Shown here: positions 1 through 6,942 of the stretch, piece by piece
How positions within the stretch are numbered: position 1 is the stretch's first letter
Layout: each line of letters opens with the position of its first letter
Origin: Candidatus Bathyarchaeota archaeon
Lineage (GTDB): Archaea; Thermoproteota; Bathyarchaeia; Bathyarchaeales; Bathycorpusculaceae
DNA length: 32,359 bases
Assembly: GCA_003589585.1 (NCBI GenBank)
Contig: QYYE01000008.1
Location: 1 to 32,359 of the forward strand
Direction of reading: 5' to 3'
Program-made: the position numbers and the translations under genes
The notes under the pieces: model-generated
Databases searched by the model: none
Seen by the model: the letters and a program-made list of their open reading frames with translations, nothing else
Told to the model about the DNA's origin: nothing

Positions 1-990
1 TATGTGGCAAAGTGGCAAGACAAGCTCACCGGCAAAATAAAGTACGTTTGGTTCTCTGACACAGCGTTCTTAAAGCAGAACCGCGAGAAAGAAAAATTCA
101 AGAAAGCCGAAACCTTGGACAAACAAATAGGCACCATCGAAAAGCACATACTCAAAAACCTCAACGACAAGGACGAGACAAGACGCAAAGTCGCCACCGT
201 TTCATGGCTGATTTTGGTGCCTAACATGAGGGTTGGCGATGAAAAGGACCCAGATGAAGCCGACACTGTAGGCGCCATAACCCTCAGAGCAGAGCACATA
301 ACAATAAAAGAACCAGGCGTTATCCGCTTTGATTTTTTGGGAAAAGACAGCGTCAGATGGATAAAGGAAGTACAGGCTCCACCACAAGTCATCAAAAACA
401 TCAAGGAATACATGAATGACAAAAGCAAAGAATACCTGTTCCAAGGCATCGACTCCAAAAAAGTCTCACGTTTCCTTTCCGAAAAAATGCCCAAGCTGAC
501 GGCTAAGGTTTTCCGTACTTGGCGTTGCACCAAAACTGTCAAGGAAGAGCTGGAGAAAAGCGGTGTAACCAAGAAGGACCCAGCTTACAAGAAGAATTTT
601 GCCGCGAAATTGGCTAACCTCAAAGTAGCTGAAGTAGCCAACCACAAACGCAAGATACCGCCAACATTTGACGAGCGCTTAGCCAAAAAAGAAGCCAACC
701 TCAAAAAACTTGAGGAACAACTGGAAGTCAAGAAAGCTGCGGGCAAAAAGACTGAGTCGCTTGAAGCCCGAATTGAAAAAGCCAAGCTTGACTTGGAACT
801 GACAAAGCTTACCCGCGAATACAACCTTGGCACCTCATTAAAGTCATACATTGACCCCACAGCCTACGTGAAATGGGCAAAGAAAGTCAAGTTCGACATA
901 GAAAAATTCTACCCTAAAACATTGCGCAGCAAGTTCAGCTGGGCACTGCAGAGCAAAAGCAAAGCAGAAGCCGAGTGCATACCTGCATGA
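1..990 (+). CDS. DNA topoisomerase IB, C-terminal part (5' end outside window)
   Basis: Eukaryote-type topoisomerase IB relaxes supercoils by a transient 3'-phosphotyrosine nick. The frame is open from base 1, so the N-terminal part lies upstream; the GTG at position 4 is not the real start. All five catalytic residues of the family can be placed (numbered from the Val at base 4): Arg95 in ADTVGAITLRAEHI, Lys114 in FDFLGKDS, Arg171 in TAKVFRTW, His214 in VANHKRKIPP and the nucleophile Tyr282 in LKSYIDP. A lysine-rich coiled-coil linker, about residues 225-275, separates the core from the tyrosine domain, as in human Top1. Among archaea this enzyme is known from Thaumarchaeota and relatives, which supports a TACK origin. 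The stop overlaps the next gene (ATGA), so the two are probably co-translated. Confidence 0.95.
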   Translation, partial: YVAKWQDKLTGKIKYVWFSDTAFLKQNREKEKFKKAETLDKQIGTIEKHILKNLNDKDETRRKVATVSWLILVPNMRVGDEKDPDEADTVGAITLRAEHITIKEPGVIRFDFLGKDSVRWIKEVQAPPQVIKNIKEYMNDKSKEYLFQGIDSKKVSRFLSEKMPKLTAKVFRTWRCTKTVKEELEKSGVTKKDPAYKKNFAAKLANLKVAEVANHKRKIPPTFDERLAKKEANLKKLEEQLEVKKAAGKKTESLEARIEKAKLDLELTKLTREYNLGTSLKSYIDPTAYVKWAKKVKFDIEKFYPKTLRSKFSWALQSKSKAEAECIPA

Positions 991-1262
991 GCATAGCCGA
1001 GACAAAAGACGGCGTAGTCATCACCGTTTTTGTTAAACCAAACTCTCCCAAATTCAGCATCAAGTGGGACGGCAACGAAATAGTTGTTTACTCCACGGAA
1101 GAACCGGTGAAGGGCAAGGTTAACAAGGAAATCATAAAACATTTTTCAAAACTTTTACATGCCCAGGTTGAGCTTGCCTCAGGAGCCACCTCAAGACAAA
1201 AACAACTATTTGTAAAAGGCATGGGCAAAAGTCAAGCGGAAGAACTCATAAAAAGTGCTTAA
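987..1262 (+). CDS. DUF167 (YggU) family protein
   Basis: Small protein of 91 residues with the DUF167 pattern: a VKPNSPKFSI-type strand near the N-terminus, GKVNKEIIKHFSKLL in the middle and a SGATSRQKQLFVKG-like segment near the end. The family is widespread in bacteria and archaea, folds as a small alpha/beta domain and has no firm biochemical role. I chose the ATG at 987 because it overlaps the topoisomerase stop codon by four bases, a common coupling arrangement. A GTG at 975 is in frame but lies deeper inside the upstream gene. Family confidence is high; function is unknown. Confidence 0.85.
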   Translation: MSIAETKDGVVITVFVKPNSPKFSIKWDGNEIVVYSTEEPVKGKVNKEIIKHFSKLLHAQVELASGATSRQKQLFVKGMGKSQAEELIKSA

Positions 1263-1402
1263 CTGGGCAAGTTTAATATTCATTCAAGCCCAAGGCTGCT
1301 TGTGGTCAACTTTATTGAAGGCAGACCTGACAGTTAACAGCGCAATCTCCACAAAAATGAAAGCAACTAGACCAAAAGTACCTTTAAAGAATTCTGCGAT
1401 AA

Positions 1403-1810
1403 TCTGACATTATAGTAACAGCCACAACTTCGAAAAACCCAGTCTTTGACCGTTCGCTACTAAGGGATGGCACTCACATTAACGCAATCGGCTCATTTAG
1501 GGATAATGAGCGTGAAATTGACGAGCAAACGGTAAAAAAAGCCAAAATTGTGGTGGACCAAAAAACAGCCGCACTGCAGGAAGCAGGAGACATCAATATA
1601 CCCATAAAAAAGGGTAGCATAACGCAGCAGCATATTCACGCTGAATTAGGAGAAATAGTGGCTGGATATAAGCAGGGAAGAACATCCGTGGCTGAAATAA
1701 CGCTTTTCAAATCTGTGGGGTTAGGCATACAGGACTGCGCTACAGCGTGGTTAGCATACTGTAAAGCTAAAGAAAAAGGAAACCAAACGGAAATTGACCT
1801 GCATAGCTAA
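1403..1810 (+). pseudogene. Ornithine cyclodeaminase / alanine dehydrogenase family, C-terminal remnant
   Basis: One open frame follows the TAA at 1400-1402 and encodes about 135 residues. It begins SDIIVTATTSKNPVF, continues with RDGTHINAIGSF and ends with GEIVAGYKQGR, EITLFKSVGLGIQD and a C-terminal EIDLHS. These are the Rossmann-domain and C-terminal motifs of the ornithine cyclodeaminase/mu-crystallin family, whose members are about 320 residues long. The N-terminal substrate-binding half is missing, and the 140 bases upstream carry stops in every frame. There is no convincing start; a GTG at 1550 gives only 86 residues. I read it as the decayed 3' end of a gene. A short expressed protein cannot be excluded. 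Confidence 0.75.
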
Positions 1811-1913
1811 AGACTTAATGCCTGATTTTTCCGTTTAGCGGACATATTACGAGAAACGTAACATCCCTTTTAAGCACAAAAACAGTACCAACTATCAATA
1901 AGAAGGAAAACAA

Positions 1914-1936
1914 GAGAGGTTTCGGTTTTACCTCTC
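1914..1936 (+). terminator. Possible hairpin in the spacer downstream of the cyclodeaminase remnant
   Basis: A perfect 7-bp inverted repeat (GAGAGGT / ACCTCTC) with a 9-base loop, followed about 25 bases on by a T-rich run near 1960-1971. It lies in the spacer between a plus-strand remnant and the 3' end of the minus-strand aRF1 gene, where a terminator is expected. Archaeal termination depends mainly on T-runs, so the hairpin itself may be incidental. Confidence 0.3.
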
Positions 1937-2046
1937 ACCTTACCCCAAATCAGTCCTTCTTTATTTTTTATAACTTTGAAAATCGGGCTGAATCTTTCAA
2001 GTTGCTTTAAGTAAGGGGAGGGGAGGTCGCATAGAGCACAAGAGGC

Positions 2047-3315
2047 TTATGCTTGCATTTTGAATCTCAGAATAGCCGCTATGCCGCCAAACGCGTTTTT
2101 AAGCATCTGCCCTTCTTCAGTTTCGGTTGATATAATTTCAACTTCAGTGTTTGAGGCTTCGGCAAGCTGCGCCAAATCATCAATAACATCCTGCTTATCC
2201 ACCACTGCCAGAGAAGGCGCACTGCACTTTGGACAAGGCTTCCCAGCTAAACCCTCTTCAAATTTGGGCACCTCCTGATTTTTAACGGTGTGCTGCTCTT
2301 CGTAGCCGCATGCACTGCATTTGACTGTTGCCCTGGTCATGTCAAGCTTTTCTGAAATCAGCAAGGTTCGAACTGCCCCCGATTGCAGCAGCGTTCTAAC
2401 TTCAGCTTCACCATACGTTATCATGCCCGTGTCATGGCCAACTTCGTAGAGGAATTTTTGCATGATTTGTTTTTCTTCAATGTAGCGGACTTTACGCATG
2501 ATTTCAGGCGCTTTGTCGACTACTTCTTTGACGCCTTGCTCTTCCACATACGCGGTGTCGACAACATCAAGGATTTTGTTTGCCAGCTGGTAGTGTAGAT
2601 ATCCTCCCTTCTGAAAATCGTACTTGGTAGGTCCTGGTCCGCCAAGAATAATGCCTTTCAAGTTTTCGATGGGAAGAAAAATGTCATTGGCATGACCCGC
2701 CACACGGTTATAGTACTCATTAAGCTGCATGTCCCTAAGACGCTCATAACGCCTAGCTGACTGACCGCCAGCACGGGTTTTACCAGTAACACCTGAATGC
2801 ATCTCCATAACAATATCCAACTTCTTGCCCTGAAGCGTCGCTATGGTAGCGTTAGAAGCATCCACAAGCAAAATGCCATAGGTTTCCTTTTCCCTCAGCA
2901 TCTCCTGCAAATGCTCGGTGTGAAAGCGAGAGTCACAGCGGTACAGGAAAATCCTAATTGGCTCAGGCGGGACAATAACGTAGGATTCCATGCGTTCGGT
3001 GCCTGGTCCACCGCCCTCTTGCGGAAGAGCCCCGGTGAAGATTACTATGCCTTTTTCTCCTGGGTCTTTGAAGAGCTTGAGTTTCTGCTGAGCCTTAACG
3101 ATGGCGTCAAGAACGTTTTTTCTTGTAACGTTTGATTTGATGTTGCTGGCGGTTCCGTATTCATTGCGTAGCAGGTTTAGGGCATCGCTAATTTGTTTAT
3201 CTGGTGGAACGTAGATGGTGATGAGTTCGGTGTGGCTGCCTTCCTTGTTGGCTAGAGTGTTGATTACTTTTTTCAATCTGAATAGTTCAAGGGATGATTT
3301 TTTTGCTGTACTCAA
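2047..3315 (-). CDS. prf1: Peptide chain release factor subunit 1 (aRF1)
   Basis: Archaeal class I release factor, which reads all three stop codons in the ribosomal A site and triggers peptide release. The 422-residue protein has the expected three domains. The N domain carries the codon-recognition motif NIKS at residues 58-61 and YRCDSRF near 125. The middle domain carries GGQ at 183-185 inside GKTRAGGQSARRYERLR, which reaches the peptidyl transferase centre. The C domain, which binds the translational GTPase, contains a zinc mini-domain with CSAC and CPKC pairs at about residues 333-370. The start is a TTG (MSTAKKSS), and no better upstream start is in frame. The gene is 81 bp downstream of ftr on the same strand. 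Confidence 0.97.
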   Translation of the reverse strand: MSTAKKSSLELFRLKKVINTLANKEGSHTELITIYVPPDKQISDALNLLRNEYGTASNIKSNVTRKNVLDAIVKAQQKLKLFKDPGEKGIVIFTGALPQEGGGPGTERMESYVIVPPEPIRIFLYRCDSRFHTEHLQEMLREKETYGILLVDASNATIATLQGKKLDIVMEMHSGVTGKTRAGGQSARRYERLRDMQLNEYYNRVAGHANDIFLPIENLKGIILGGPGPTKYDFQKGGYLHYQLANKILDVVDTAYVEEQGVKEVVDKAPEIMRKVRYIEEKQIMQKFLYEVGHDTGMITYGEAEVRTLLQSGAVRTLLISEKLDMTRATVKCSACGYEEQHTVKNQEVPKFEEGLAGKPCPKCSAPSLAVVDKQDVIDDLAQLAEASNTEVEIISTETEEGQMLKNAFGGIAAILRFKMQA

Positions 3316-3396
3316 ACAACTTCACTGGCGATTACATTAATCTCATAACTTACGTTAATAAGAATCAAATAAAAGTTCCGACTAAAAACGGAAGTT

Positions 3397-4413
3397 TCAC
3401 GCTTTTGCCTTGACTGGCGTAGCAGCGACTGGTTCAGGTGCCGGTGCACCTATCGCCTCTCGCAAGAACGCCTTGAATGGACCCAGCTTGCCGCCATAGT
3501 TGCCTGAGGAAATCTTTACTACGCCTGGAACATCGATGGCTGCAATTACGCCTTGCTTAATGGCATTCTTAACGGCGTCAAGCGATAAGCCGTTCATAAC
3601 TATCTCGTAAACGCTCTCAACGCCTTCTGGAACCACTGTGTCAGGAACAAGTGTGCGAAGTGTTGGGCAGTAGGGGTGGTTAGTTGAAGCTTTTAGCTTG
3701 TATTTGAGCGACCCTGCTTTGCTTCCTGCACGGCAAACTCCTCCTGGGAACGGCATAATTACGTCAGGTGCGTTTGCGCGAATTGCGTCTGCGGCTGCTT
3801 CTGCGGCTTTGAGCCCTGCTTCTTGGGTTTGGGCGAAAATCATAAAGTTGCCGCCTGCAACTGCCTCTTGAGCGCCAAAACCGTCTTCAACAATAAAGTT
3901 GCCCTCCATGACTGGGATTTTCCAGCATTTGCGTCCGCCGACCATGGCTTTCTTTTGGAAGCCGTCGCCGAAGTATCGGAGGCTGCTACCGACGTTTAGT
4001 GTGCGTTTGGTTTTGTCTAGGCCGTTGAAGGCTGCGGTAGTTGGGCAGGTCATGGTGCATTGTCCGATGCGTTCCATGAGCTGGTGTTTTAGTTCAAAGC
4101 GGTCCCGATTGTAAATTTGAATAAGAATTCCTGGGCGTTTGTCTGGTGTTTGGTCTGCCGGGACTGCTCGTTCGACGGCTGCTTCGGCTGAAGCGGCAAT
4201 TACGCTTGTGGCAAAGCCTGTGGTTATGCTTGCGGCGATTTGTGCCCATTTCTCGTTTTGAGCTGTAATTAAGACTCTTCCAGCCCAAAGCCCAAACATC
4301 TCTGCAAACGTGTCTTGGACCTTTACTATGTTGCCTGAGGGTGACTTGACAAGGAATGTTTTCTCTTTATCATCGTAGCTTTGGATTTCAAGCTTGTTAG
4401 TGTTGGATGACAT
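3397..4413 (-). CDS. ftr: Formylmethanofuran:tetrahydromethanopterin formyltransferase
   Basis: Ftr transfers the formyl group between formylmethanofuran and tetrahydromethanopterin in archaeal C1 metabolism, acting in the cytoplasm. The core matches the family closely: DTFAEMFGLWAGRVLITA, ERIGQCTMTCPTTAAF, FGDGFQKK, KIPVMEGNFIVEDGFG, AVAGGNF, PFPGGVCRAGSK, ASTNHPYCPT and PGVVKISSGNYGGKLG. The protein has 338 residues, about 40 more than methanogen enzymes. The extra length is an N-terminal extension of about 30 residues before the usual start and an Ala/Pro/Lys-rich C-terminal tail of about 16 residues. The minus strand has an A/T-rich TATA-like element near 4448-4458, giving a leader of about 15 bases. 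Confidence 0.96.
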   Translation of the reverse strand: MSSNTNKLEIQSYDDKEKTFLVKSPSGNIVKVQDTFAEMFGLWAGRVLITAQNEKWAQIAASITTGFATSVIAASAEAAVERAVPADQTPDKRPGILIQIYNRDRFELKHQLMERIGQCTMTCPTTAAFNGLDKTKRTLNVGSSLRYFGDGFQKKAMVGGRKCWKIPVMEGNFIVEDGFGAQEAVAGGNFMIFAQTQEAGLKAAEAAADAIRANAPDVIMPFPGGVCRAGSKAGSLKYKLKASTNHPYCPTLRTLVPDTVVPEGVESVYEIVMNGLSLDAVKNAIKQGVIAAIDVPGVVKISSGNYGGKLGPFKAFLREAIGAPAPEPVAATPVKAKA

Positions 4414-4559
4414 TGATGAAACCTAGCAGTTGTGTTGGGGATTGTATAATTTAAGAGTTTTCATGAACCACTGGGGTTTTACTCAATATTAACGCTGAAT
4501 TTTTGAAACCTAAAACGCCAAGGTTCGCCGAAGAATTGCCAGTTCAAGCGGTGATTTGG

Positions 4560-4853
4560 TTATTTTTCCTGTTTACGGTAGGTCTTTACAGGCGACAGCG
4601 GGATAGTTAAAGTCTCCAGCACCCCTTCTACTAGGCGAATTTTGTCAGAGACAAAATGCAGGGCTTTCTGGTTGCTATCAGCTTGGAACAGAATCGCGAA
4701 GTCCCATTGACCAAAAACTTGGTATGCCTCTTCAAGCACTACGCCTTCCATCGGGTTTTCTTCAAACTCCATCAACGGCTCATACAGTTTTGCCGCCATG
4801 TTGGGACTTAACTTAATCATAACAATGTACTTTTGAACTGTGCCAGCCAACAT
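4560..4853 (-). CDS. Stand-alone RAM (Lrp/AsnC ligand-binding) domain protein
   Basis: Small protein of 97 residues consisting only of the alpha-beta sandwich effector domain of Lrp/AsnC regulators, with no helix-turn-helix. Such proteins usually bind amino acids and oligomerise, and may modulate full-length Lrp proteins; the ligand here cannot be read from sequence. Visible features are an N-terminal strand VQKYIVMIKLS, the glycine-bearing turn VFGQWDFAILFQAD, and VEGVLETLTIPLSPVK at the end. The ATG at 4853 is preferred because an AGGTG ribosome-binding site precedes it. An in-frame GTG at 4871 would add six residues unlike the family. Confidence 0.82.
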   Translation of the reverse strand: MLAGTVQKYIVMIKLSPNMAAKLYEPLMEFEENPMEGVVLEEAYQVFGQWDFAILFQADSNQKALHFVSDKIRLVEGVLETLTIPLSPVKTYRKQEK

Positions 4854-4919
4854 CAAACACCTACCACACAAATATAAGAAACTTTAATCTTAAAAAACTA
4901 ACCGTTTCAAGCTCGGTTC

Positions 4920-4951
4920 TTGTTTGATAGCGGGAAGTAGATTTGAACTAC
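4920..4951 (-). repeat. Direct repeat copy of the initiator tRNA 3' end (distal copy)
   Basis: These 32 bases match 5801-5832 with only two mismatches, in the same orientation. That copy is the 3' end of tRNA-Met (T-arm, acceptor strand and CCA) plus five bases beyond it. The two copies lie 881 bp apart and enclose vapBC. The arrangement is that of attachment sites left by an element that integrated into the 3' end of a tRNA gene, with the intact tRNA at one end and the partial copy at the other. No integrase remains. Confidence 0.8.
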
Positions 4952-4994
4952 GTCACCAAGGCAGTTAATACCTTGATATTAACATGATATCGCT
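4928..4994 (-). pseudogene. tRNA-like sequence related to initiator tRNA-Met
   Basis: On the minus strand this ends with a T-arm (GTAG/CTAC stem, TTCAAAT loop) and an acceptor strand TCCCGCT-A nearly identical to the intact initiator tRNA. Its 5' end begins AGCG, which can pair with the terminal CGCT. The rest does not make a good tRNA: acceptor pairs 5 and 6 are mismatched, no D-arm consensus is present, and the middle forms a perfect 7-bp hairpin (4964-4983, GTTAATA/TATTAAC) instead of an anticodon arm. It is either a decayed tRNA duplicate or an att-site fragment whose resemblance beyond 4951 is accidental. Confidence 0.5.
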
Positions 4995-5076
4995 AAAAAC
5001 AAGGCATCATTCTGTGCTTTGACCATGGCAAACGCAAAAAGAGTGGTCTAAAATTCGGCAGAACGCCCGCAAATTG

Positions 5077-5493
5077 TTAAGGAGTGATGATGTTTAGCCC
5101 TTCAATTCTTTTGAAATGCTCATCATTCCGTGTGACCAAGCCAAAGCCTCTTGTCAAGGCAATAGCTCCTATGAGGGCATCCCCGATTCCGATGGATTGC
5201 CCCTTAGCATCTAGATTAGCGTGGATATGCCCTGCTTTCCGAGCTGACACTGAAGTAAGAGGTAAAATCGGAAGGCTTTTCAAAACGGTCTTGGTTGTTT
5301 GTAGACGTTTCTCGTTTTGTCCTGATTTATGTGCACCGTAATACAACTCAAAAACGGTTATTACAGTTGTCAACATTGCGAAACCTTTCTCTTCCAGTTC
5401 AGCAACCAGAACCTTTGCTTCCTTCTTGTTTCTCAGCAAGTCTACCAGTATGTCAGTGTCGAGTATTACTGTTGAATTCTCCATTTTTTCCAT
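5077..5493 (-). CDS. vapC: VapC-type PIN-domain toxin
   Basis: PIN-domain ribonuclease of 138 residues, the toxin half of a type II toxin-antitoxin pair. All acidic catalytic positions are present: Asp12 and Asp14 in ILDTDILVDLL, Glu49 in TVFELYYGA, Asp105 in IGIGDALIGA and Asp124 in TRNDEHFKRI. Family members cleave RNA, often tRNA or rRNA; the target here is unknown. The frame is intact. The ATG at 5493 or the in-frame ATG at 5484 could start it. Both lie inside the 3' end of the antitoxin gene, which is typical of vapBC operons. The pair sits between two copies of the initiator-tRNA 3' end. Confidence 0.93.
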   Translation of the reverse strand: MEKMENSTVILDTDILVDLLRNKKEAKVLVAELEEKGFAMLTTVITVFELYYGAHKSGQNEKRLQTTKTVLKSLPILPLTSVSARKAGHIHANLDAKGQSIGIGDALIGAIALTRGFGLVTRNDEHFKRIEGLNIITP

Positions 5494-5712
5494 GCTTGGT
5501 TAATTGCAGCCTCCATTTCTTCAGCTTCTTCGTCTGTCATGTCCTTCCATAAGCCAGCAAAATCGGATAACTTTGCTCCTCTTCTTCGCCGCTTCGTAAG
5601 GTGTTTAATCGCTTCCTCTATTGAAACAGGTCTTTTTAGCTTTACCTGAAGTTCGCCAGCAATTTCACTGAGTTCTGCGTATGTCTCCTTGCTAACTTTG
5701 ATAGATTTACAT
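5466..5712 (-). pseudogene. vapB: VapB-type antitoxin, frameshifted at its start
   Basis: The minus strand upstream of vapC encodes KSIKVSKETYAELSEIAGE and then a segment with KRRRRGAKLSDFAGLW, MTDEEAEEMEAA and AWKKWRIQQ. This is a typical VapB: an N-terminal DNA-binding strand region and a C-terminal toxin-wrapping tail with Trp residues. The frame has no ATG, GTG or TTG at its beginning. An ATG at 5712-5710 sits exactly where the start should be, but one extra T (5709) follows it. Without that base the protein would begin MKSIKVSKE. A TATA-like element (GTATAAAGT on the minus strand, about 5725-5733) lies just upstream. This is either a real inactivating insertion, a sequencing error or an unusual start. 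Confidence 0.7.
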
Positions 5713-5800
5713 TCTGTCGTACTTTATACACCAAGTGGTAAAAGTGGTTGTAAGACTTAATTAAATGTTCTGCAAAAACCGAAGAAATGCCAAACAAACA

Positions 5801-5832
5801 TTGTTTGGTAGCGGGGAGTAGATTTGAACTAC
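5801..5832 (-). repeat. Direct repeat copy of the initiator tRNA 3' end (tRNA-proximal copy)
   Basis: The partner of the repeat at 4920-4951, identical at 30 of 32 positions. It covers the 3' end of the intact tRNA from the T-arm through CCA and five bases beyond. It marks the tRNA side of the segment carrying vapBC. Confidence 0.8.
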
Positions 5833-5906
5833 TGATCTCTGGGTGTCTCACAGCCGATTTGGCGGTTATGAGCCCAGCGGGTTAATCCTGGCTACCCCAC
5901 CCCGCT
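5806..5906 (-). tRNA. Initiator tRNA-Met (CAU) with a 22-nt intron
   Basis: The minus strand folds as a tRNA. The acceptor stem is AGCGGGG/CCCCGCT with an A1:U72 pair; the D-stem is GGGT/ACCC, the anticodon stem CTGGG/CCCAG, and the T-stem AGTAG/CTACT with loop TTCAAAT. A discriminator A and an encoded CCA (5806-5808) follow. The anticodon CAT is at 5868-5870. The A1:U72 pair and three G:C pairs at the base of the anticodon stem mark it as initiator rather than elongator. The anticodon stem closes only if 5845-5866 is removed, leaving the 7-base loop CTCATAA. A T/A-rich element near 5920-5930 may be its promoter. Confidence 0.92.
5845..5866 (-). other. tRNA intron at position 37/38
   Basis: Twenty-two bases interrupt the anticodon loop at the canonical archaeal site. 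A 4-bp helix CTCA/TGAG is flanked by the 3-base bulges TAA and ACA. Cutting each bulge after its second base leaves the loop CTCATA+A. This is the bulge-helix-bulge signal of the archaeal splicing endonuclease. The inner helix of the intron is weak (three G:C pairs). Confidence 0.85.
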
Positions 5907-6036
5907 ATACGCTTTCATAAATAATTCTTTATGATGCAACCTATTACTCCATTTTCGAATATTAATAGTTTCTTTCTCAACTTCAGCAAAAACATTTTAG
6001 AGGCGACTCTAAATATCTTGCAAGGACTGATTCAGC

Positions 6037-6708
6037 ATGGATAAACCGTACTTGCGCAAACTTTCAGAGCCAAAACTTGAAAATCCAGTGTTTGTCATGG
6101 GGCTTCCAGGCTTTGGCAACGTGGGCAGGATAGCTGCGCATTTGCTGATAAAGTTCTGTGATGCTAAACCGTTTGCAGAGCTGTACTCGCCTTCTTTTCC
6201 AGATTACATTTCAGTCAGTTCCAAGGGGATTTGCCATTTGCCAAGATATGAGTTTTATTATGCGCCTATGGAGAAAAACAACTTGGTAATTATGACTGGC
6301 GAAATTCAGCCCTCATTTGACGACGTCGTTGCTCACTATCACGTCTGCGAAGAGGTTCTTGATTTTGCCGAATCATTGGGTTGCCACTTCATCATAACCA
6401 TGGGCGGCGTACCCATCACCGAAGACAAAACCCAAGTGTTCATTGCCGCGACTTCGCCGAGGTTGGCAACGGAGTTTATGGAGAAAGGCGCAGTCATTTA
6501 CAGCAAGGGCAGAATCGTCGGCGGAACAGGCTTAACTTTGGCTTTGGCAAAGGAGCGGAAGCTTGACGGCGTCAGCCTGCTGGGTACAACAATGGGTTTT
6601 AAGGCTGACCGTGGCGCTGGGTTTTTGGTTTTTAAGTTTTTGATGAAGTCTTTGGGAAAAGAGATAAAAGAAGGTTTAGGAGAGAACAATGCAACTGAAG
6701 AGCAGTAA
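6037..6708 (+). CDS. PAC2 family protein (proteasome assembly chaperone-like)
   Basis: Member of the archaeal PAC2 (DUF75) family, related to eukaryotic proteasome assembly chaperone 2. The 223-residue protein has the family's opening strand-glycine loop FVMGLPGFGNVGRIAAHLL, a central YYAPMEKNNLVIMTGEIQP, GCHFIITMGGV, and the GGTGLTLALAKERKLDGVSLLGTTMGF region. The precise role in archaea is not established. A TATA-like CTCTAAATATC near 6007-6017 lies about 25 bp before the ATG, so the transcript is probably leaderless or nearly so. The next small gene follows after 12 bp and is probably co-transcribed. Confidence 0.9.
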   Translation: MDKPYLRKLSEPKLENPVFVMGLPGFGNVGRIAAHLLIKFCDAKPFAELYSPSFPDYISVSSKGICHLPRYEFYYAPMEKNNLVIMTGEIQPSFDDVVAHYHVCEEVLDFAESLGCHFIITMGGVPITEDKTQVFIAATSPRLATEFMEKGAVIYSKGRIVGGTGLTLALAKERKLDGVSLLGTTMGFKADRGAGFLVFKFLMKSLGKEIKEGLGENNATEEQ

Positions 6709-6720
6709 GCTGGGTGTCGC

Positions 6721-6942
6721 ATGATAGAAAATCAAGGAATAGACTTAGAGTCAAAATTCACTAAAATTATCCTGATCGTTGTAACTGTGTTCTTAATTTT
6801 TGTAGGTCCAACTTACATACCGTTCTTGCTCTTTAACGTTCTAAACGTGGAGTACTTTGCTTCCATAGGCGTTGGTCTTGTCCTCTTGATTGTGGGCATA
6901 CTGATGATGCTGTTTCTTATCCGCAAAAGAGTCATAACGTAA
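6721..6942 (+). CDS. Small two-helix membrane protein
   Basis: I do not recognise this family. The 73-residue product has a short polar N-terminus (MIENQGIDLESKF), a first hydrophobic helix at about 14-38, a short turn NVEYFAS and a second helix at about 48-67, ending in RKRVIT. The positive C-terminus suggests both ends are cytoplasmic. It starts 12 bp after the PAC2 gene and is probably in the same transcript. Consistent hydrophobicity and operon position support it as real. Confidence 0.65.
   Translation: MIENQGIDLESKFTKIILIVVTVFLIFVGPTYIPFLLFNVLNVEYFASIGVGLVLLIVGILMMLFLIRKRVIT

Noticed and set aside
5642-5851. Minus-strand frame of 69 codons
   Set aside because: It lies across the vapB start and the tRNA, has no recognisable protein features, and its first part is tRNA sequence.
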